Assembly (NCBI RefSeq): GCF_029674545.1
Contig: NZ_CP121354.1
Coordinates: forward strand, 1,116,001-1,180,000
Direction of reading: 5' to 3'
DNA length: 64,000 nt
From: Mesorhizobium sp. WSM4904
GTDB taxonomy: Bacteria > Pseudomonadota > Alphaproteobacteria > Rhizobiales > Rhizobiaceae
Each line of letters begins with the position of its first letter. The stretch's first letter is position 1. A model generated the notes under the pieces. It was not told the origin of the DNA, did not search any database, and was given only the letters and a program-made list of their open reading frames with translations. This document shows, one piece after another, positions 60,184 through 64,000 of this stretch. Made by a program: the position numbers and the translations under genes.

Positions 60184-60202
60184 GAACCCATTTTTCAAAG
60201 GA

Positions 60203-60228
60203 AAACCCGCGCCGTGAAGCGCGGGTTT
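60203..60228 (+). terminator. Terminator of the uronate operon
   Basis: Perfect 10-bp arms AAACCCGCGC and GCGCGGGTTT with a 6-nt loop, ending in TTTGTT, 20 bp after the kdgF stop. Confidence 0.9.
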
Positions 60229-60353
60229 GTTGCCTGGGCGCTCGTGGCGCCGCCGCGGTACTCAAAACATCGCCGCAGGACGATGACGGTGCCGCAACAT
60301 GGTGAAGATAGGTTTAACGGCGCCGCTGCAGGTGATGTTGACAGGGGCAGCTC

Positions 60354-60459
60354 TAAAGCGCGTCGCGATCTTTCAGATTCGCTCCATGCGCTTCAGGTTT
60401 TTGATTTTACGCATGTCTTTATCCCGAACCGGTTCCCACTTCGGGAGACATGCTTTAGC
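60354..60459 (+). repeat. Two-hairpin ~110-bp repeat, copy C (diverged)
   Basis: Starts TAAAGCGCGTCGCGATCTTT and ends GGGAGACATGCTTTAGCG. The second hairpin pairs ACGCATGTCT-like CATGTCT with AGACATG and CCCGAA with TTCGGG. Layout and orientation follow copies A and B, with different loops. Its right end supplies the TAA stop of the minus-strand lysE-type gene. Confidence 0.65.
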
Positions 60460-61081
60460 GCTGCTGCAGCGCGAGCCGCACGCCGAGGGCGCAGTATATG
60501 CCGCCGACGACCTTGCCCTGCCATTTCAGCACGGCCGGGTTGCGGCGCAGGAAGGAGCCGAGACCTCCGGCGGAGACGGCGAAGACCACCGTGCTGAAGA
60601 GGCCGAGAAGGACGAAGACGGCGCCGAGGACCGTCAGCTGAAGCACGACCGATCCATGTTCCGGGCGCACGAACTGGGGCAGGAAGGCAAGGAAGAACAG
60701 CGCGGTCTTCGGGTTCAGCACCTCGGTCAATATGGCCTGCCGGAACGCTTTGTAGGCCGGTATCGGCAAAGCGCCGCTGGCGAGATCGGCCGGCGCCTTC
60801 TCGATGATGGCGCGGATACCAAGATAAACGAGATAGGCCGCGCCGACATATTTGATGATGGAAAACAACATCGCCGAGGTGGCGATGATGGCCGAGATGC
60901 CGAAGATCGCCATGACGGTGTGGACGACATCGCCCGCAGCGACGCCGGCGCCGGTGGCGATGCCGACCCTGGTTCCCGAACTGGTCGCCCGCGCGACGGT
61001 AAGCAGCGTCGCAGGCCCTGGAATGAAGACGAAGCCAAGCACGATCGCGACATAGGTCGCCAATGTGGCCAAATCGATCAT
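60455..61081 (-). CDS. LysE/RhtB-family amino-acid exporter, 208 aa
   Basis: A six-helix inner-membrane exporter. MIDLATLATYVAIVLGFVFI, then PGPATLLTVARATSSGTRVG (the GP motif after helix 1) and LTEVLNPKTALFFLAFLPQF are family signatures. It probably exports a neutral or basic amino acid, such as homoserine or threonine. The ATG at 61081 starts the first helix directly. The stop lies in repeat copy C. Confidence 0.9.
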   Translation of the reverse strand: MIDLATLATYVAIVLGFVFIPGPATLLTVARATSSGTRVGIATGAGVAAGDVVHTVMAIFGISAIIATSAMLFSIIKYVGAAYLVYLGIRAIIEKAPADLASGALPIPAYKAFRQAILTEVLNPKTALFFLAFLPQFVRPEHGSVVLQLTVLGAVFVLLGLFSTVVFAVSAGGLGSFLRRNPAVLKWQGKVVGGIYCALGVRLALQQR

Positions 61082-61157
61082 CGCCGGGTTCCTCCGCTGC
61101 GGGCCGGGACAGGAAGCCATTCTTCGCGCGGAAAGGCAATGCAACGGCGAGGCCCGT

Positions 61158-61186
61158 TTGCGGATCATACCATGGGGTGGTACTAT
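61158..61186 (+). promoter_or_regulatory. higBA promoter with operator-like inverted repeat
   Basis: TTGCGG (61158-61163) and TACTAT (61181-61186) are spaced 17 bp. The inverted repeat TACCA-N5-TGGTA (61168-61182) fills the spacer and touches the -10 box. HigA-type antitoxins repress their own operons from such sites. Confidence 0.6.
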
Positions 61187-61205
61187 CACTCACGAGGGGT
61201 GAAGG

Positions 61206-61502
61206 ATGATCCTTGGCTTTCGGGACGAGTGGTTGCGAGCCTTCTTCGTTGACGACGCGCATTCCAGGAATATCCCGTTCGATCTCGAACTGCGGCTGTT
61301 CCGCAAACTTCAGATGATCGATGATGCGATGACCGATCCGGACCTGCGCGTGCCGCCCAGCAATCATTTCGAGAAGTTGCGCGGCAACCTCGAAGGGTTC
61401 CATTCGATCCGTGTCAACAAGCAGTGGCGGCTTGTATTCCGGTGGGACGGTCGCCGCGGTGAAGCGTCGGACGTCTATCTTGACGACCATAGCTACAGAT
61501 AG
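61206..61502 (+). CDS. higB: HigB-like toxin (RelE/ParE superfamily), 98 aa
   Basis: A small mRNA-interferase-type toxin. MILGFRDEWLRAFFVDD and LELRLFRKLQMIDDAMTDPD precede the conserved PPSNHFEKLRGNLEGFHSIR and VNKQWRLVFRWDG, with basic residues placed as in ribosome-dependent RelE-type nucleases. Toxin first, antitoxin second, is the usual hig order. GTGAAGG precedes the ATG; the gap to higA is 7 bp. Confidence 0.92.
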   Translation: MILGFRDEWLRAFFVDDAHSRNIPFDLELRLFRKLQMIDDAMTDPDLRVPPSNHFEKLRGNLEGFHSIRVNKQWRLVFRWDGRRGEASDVYLDDHSYR

Positions 61503-61509
61503 GTGAAGT

Positions 61510-61818
61510 ATGCTGGCGACCAAGCGCAGGCCGGTGACGATCGGCGAGATACTGGTGGAGGAATTCATGCGGCCGATGGGCCTCACCCAAGCCGCCCTAG
61601 CGGAGGCGATGGGTGTGCAACGCAAGCATGTCAACGAGCTCTGCAACAATCGTCGCAACGTCACGGCGCCGACCGCGCTTATCCTTGCACGCGTGTTCGG
61701 CAACAGTCCCGAGTTCTGGCTCAATGTGCAACGGCGCAGCGACCTGTGGGAAGCGATGCACGATCCGAAGGAGCGCGAGAGGATCAAACGGGCGCGCCCG
61801 TTGCCCAATGCCGCCTGA
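61510..61818 (+). CDS. higA: HigA-like antitoxin (XRE family), 102 aa
   Basis: A helix-turn-helix antitoxin that neutralises HigB and represses the operon. RPVTIGEILVEEFMRPMGLT, then QAALAEAMGVQRKHVNELCN and NRRNVTAPTALILARVFGNS are the VapI/HigA domain (about 8-70), ending with FWLNVQRRSDLWEAM. Complete length. It follows higB by 7 bp. Confidence 0.93.
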   Translation: MLATKRRPVTIGEILVEEFMRPMGLTQAALAEAMGVQRKHVNELCNNRRNVTAPTALILARVFGNSPEFWLNVQRRSDLWEAMHDPKERERIKRARPLPNAA

Positions 61819-61941
61819 TCTGCGGCTTGGTCGGGATGCCCGAGGGCTGCGCATCGGCGCCTTGATCTGTCGCCCCTGGTAGCCTTCCTGCAATCTGCGC
61901 TTTAAGAACGTTGCCTCAGCCGAATCCGGGAATCACTCTCA

Positions 61942-63807
61942 ATGCAAGCATCGATGGCGGGGCGAAGATCGACGGCGGCTCTCTTTGCCGAGGGACACGA
62001 TCCAAAGCGGCGCGTGCTGAAGGACGTGTTCGGCTTCGACGATTTTCGCCCCGGCCAGGCCGACGTTATGGAGACGCTGCTCTCCGGTCGTCACGTGCTG
62101 GCCGTCATGCCGACGGGCGCCGGCAAGTCGCTCTGCTACCAGGTTCCGGCGCTGGTGCTCGGCGGGCTCACCATCGTCGTCTCGCCGCTGGTGGCGCTGA
62201 TGCAGGATCAGGTCGCGGCGCTGCGGCTCGCCGGCGTCGCCGCCGACACGATCAATTCCTCGCTCGACCGCGACGCCAATGTCGCGGCATGGCGCCGGGT
62301 CGCGTCGGGCCAGACGCGCCTGCTCTACCTCGCGCCGGAGCGGCTGATGACCGAACGGATGCTCGACGCGCTCGCCAGGCTCGACATCCGGCTTATCGCC
62401 ATCGACGAGGCGCATTGCATCTCGCAATGGGGGCCGGCCTTCCGGCGCGAATATGAGGACCTTGCGCGGCTGCGCGACATTTTTGCGAAGGTGCCGATCA
62501 TCGCGCTGACGGCGACCGCGGACGAGGCGACGCGCACCGACATCTCGGCGCGGCTGTTTGCCGACCGCGTCGACACGCTGGTGCTGGGCTTCGACCGGCC
62601 GAACATCAGGCTCGCCATCGAGCCGAAGCAGGACAGCAAGCGCCAGCTGCTGCGCTTCGTCGAGCGCCATGCGGGGCAGAGCGGCATCGTCTATTGCCTG
62701 TCGCGCCGCAAGACCGAGGAGATGGCGGCCTTCCTCGAAAAAAACGGGGTCACCGCGCTCGCCTACCATGCCGGCATGAGCAAGGACGCGCGCGAGGCCA
62801 ATCAGAACGCCTTCATGACGCTCTCGGGCGTCGTCATGGTGGCGACGATCGCCTTCGGCATGGGCATCGACAAGCCGGACGTGGCCTATGTCTTCCACAC
62901 CGACCTGCCGGCGAGCCTAGAGGCCTATTACCAGGAGATCGGCCGCGCCGGCCGCGACGGGCGGTCGGCCGAAGCGCATATGCTCTACGGCCTCGGCGAC
63001 ATCCGCACGCGCCGCCTGTTCATTGACGACGAGGATGCCTCGCCCGAGCACAAACGGCGTTCGCACGGCCGGCTGGACACGCTGATCGGCTATTGCGAGA
63101 CGGCGCAGTGCCGCCGCCAGGTCCTGCTCGGCTATTTCGGCGAGACGGCGCAGCCTTGCGGCAATTGTGACAACTGCCTCAACCAGGCGCCGCGCGCGGA
63201 CGGCAGCGCCGAGGCGCGCATCATCCTTTCGGCCATCGCGCAAACCGGCGAGCGGTTCGGCGCCTCGCATATCGTCGACATCCTGCTCGGCCACGAGACC
63301 GAGAAAGTGCTGGCCAGGGGCCATCAAAGGCTTGCCAGCTTCGGCACCGGCGCGGCGCACAAGCGGCCCGCATGGCTGTCGCTGATCCGCCAGCTCGTGG
63401 CGGGCGGGTTCCTGATGCCGGACCCGGACGGCTATGGCGGCCTTGCCATTTCCGAAAGCGGCCGCGCGCTCGGCCGCGGCGAGACCGCGTTCGAATACCG
63501 CGTCGAGACACGGCACCGCTCCTTGCGCAACAAGGCGCGCTCGGCCCAGGCTGCCGCCGCAGCCGGCACCGACGATCTGGACTCCGCGCTGCTCGCCACG
63601 CTGAAGGCGCTGCGGCTGCGTCTGGCGAAGGAACGCCAGGTGCCGGCCTATGTCGTCTTTTCCGACCGCACGCTGATCGACATGGCCGAGCGCCGCCCGC
63701 GCGACCTCGATGCCTTCGCCGAGGTGAACGGCGTCGGCGAGGCAAAGCTCAGGGAGTTCGGCGAGATCTTCTTGAGCGCGATAGCGGCGCATAATTCTGG
63801 AGGCTGA
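61942..63807 (+). CDS. recQ: ATP-dependent DNA helicase RecQ, 621 aa
   Basis: A 3'-5' helicase for recombination and repair. Walker A MPTGAGKSLCYQVPAL (57-63 core), DEAH at 155-158 in LIAIDEAHCISQWGPAFR, motif VI QEIGRAGRDG, the zinc-binding cysteines CETAQCRRQ and CGNCDNC, a winged helix (RUVC-type RQC) and an HRDC domain (VPAYVVFSDRTLIDMAERRP) are all present. Length is standard. The start at 61942 is the first ATG; another at codon 5 is possible. Confidence 0.95.
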   Translation: MQASMAGRRSTAALFAEGHDPKRRVLKDVFGFDDFRPGQADVMETLLSGRHVLAVMPTGAGKSLCYQVPALVLGGLTIVVSPLVALMQDQVAALRLAGVAADTINSSLDRDANVAAWRRVASGQTRLLYLAPERLMTERMLDALARLDIRLIAIDEAHCISQWGPAFRREYEDLARLRDIFAKVPIIALTATADEATRTDISARLFADRVDTLVLGFDRPNIRLAIEPKQDSKRQLLRFVERHAGQSGIVYCLSRRKTEEMAAFLEKNGVTALAYHAGMSKDAREANQNAFMTLSGVVMVATIAFGMGIDKPDVAYVFHTDLPASLEAYYQEIGRAGRDGRSAEAHMLYGLGDIRTRRLFIDDEDASPEHKRRSHGRLDTLIGYCETAQCRRQVLLGYFGETAQPCGNCDNCLNQAPRADGSAEARIILSAIAQTGERFGASHIVDILLGHETEKVLARGHQRLASFGTGAAHKRPAWLSLIRQLVAGGFLMPDPDGYGGLAISESGRALGRGETAFEYRVETRHRSLRNKARSAQAAAAAGTDDLDSALLATLKALRLRLAKERQVPAYVVFSDRTLIDMAERRPRDLDAFAEVNGVGEAKLREFGEIFLSAIAAHNSGG

Positions 63808-63844
63808 ATCTTCGGCGACTCAGCCGCCAGGCGCCCTACGATCC

Positions 63845-64000
63845 TCAGTTGGTGAGGCAGCATTTCTTGAATTTCTTGCCGCTTCCACAGGGACAGGGAT
63901 CGTTGCGCCCAACGTCACGCCAGGGGTTCGTAACCGGCGTAGCGTTCGCCCAGTCTAGCCCCGAGGGCTGCCAGTCGTCGTCCTCGCCAAGCTCGAAGTC
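63845..64000 (-). CDS. SEC-C motif protein, C-terminal fragment
   Basis: The last 51 codons of a minus-strand gene that continues past the right edge. The end [20 protein letters not shown], then CCLTN and a TGA stop, is a SEC-C zinc motif (CxCx8CC), as at the tail of SecA and in many small UPF0149-like proteins. Before it the residues are acidic ([10 protein letters not shown]). The full-length protein cannot be identified from this part. It converges with recQ. Confidence 0.8.
   Translation of the reverse strand, partial: DFELGEDDDWQPSGLDWANATPVTNPWRDVGRNDPCPCGSGKKFKKCCLTN

Overview
The window reads as chromosomal DNA of a Rhizobiales alphaproteobacterium, most likely Mesorhizobium or a close Phyllobacteriaceae relative. 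Evidence: high GC with strong third-position bias; F1 ATP synthase genes atpHAGDC without F0 genes; an AtpD with a long Ala/Lys/Pro N-terminus; a very large NAD-glutamate dehydrogenase; DUF1674 and Usg small proteins; and many short palindromic intergenic repeats of the kinds scattered through rhizobial genomes. The genus is inferred from protein resemblance and gene order, not from a search.

Layout. 1-3.8 kb: the start of a TetR-type regulator, divergent from an MFS transporter across a long inverted repeat, then a Tat-exported PhoD-type phosphatase and a small secreted protein. 4-16.6 kb: typA, a DUF1062 protein, a YCII/peroxidase-related pair, the NAD-glutamate dehydrogenase, a UMF1-type MFS transporter and purH. 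16.7-28.3 kb: heparinase II/III-like protein, rsmB, htpX, sdhAF4-like, a HAD phosphatase, a TadG/von Willebrand-like protein, a tiny ORF with an extreme Shine-Dalgarno sequence, a cyclopropane synthase-like methyltransferase, and a MOSC protein overlapping acs. 28.5-35 kb: usg, two aldo/keto reductases, an MFS exporter with a divergent LysR regulator, a membrane protein and a YggS-like PLP protein. 35-41.7 kb: leuS-lptE, transaldolase and priA.

41.7-45 kb is an accessory segment between priA and the atp operon. It is bracketed by two directly repeated copies of a ~110-bp two-hairpin repeat. It holds an orphan Phd/YefM antitoxin, an aspartate/glutamate racemase gene split by an intact IS4-family element with a 10-bp target duplication, and a small membrane protein. 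45-50.2 kb is atpHAGDC, with an unusual hairpin repeat between atpD and atpC. A signal peptidase I-like gene follows.

51.3-60.2 kb is a hexuronate catabolic locus: uxuB, divergent from uxaC-dctPQM-gntR-kduI-kduD-kdgF. Together these encode TRAP uptake of a uronate, isomerisation and reduction of hexuronates, and ring opening, isomerisation and reduction of unsaturated uronates. A FadR-type GntR repressor lies in the operon and nested inverted repeats lie in the divergent promoter. The end of the window has a LysE exporter, a higBA toxin-antitoxin pair, recQ and the C-terminus of a SEC-C motif protein.

Most of the window is ordinary core chromosome. The stretches with structure beyond gene content are the tiny transcription unit at 23.9-24.15 kb, the accessory segment at 41.7-44.8 kb, the atpD-atpC repeat, and repeat ends that serve as stop codons. 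I did not find a clear multi-gene system that I would call undescribed.
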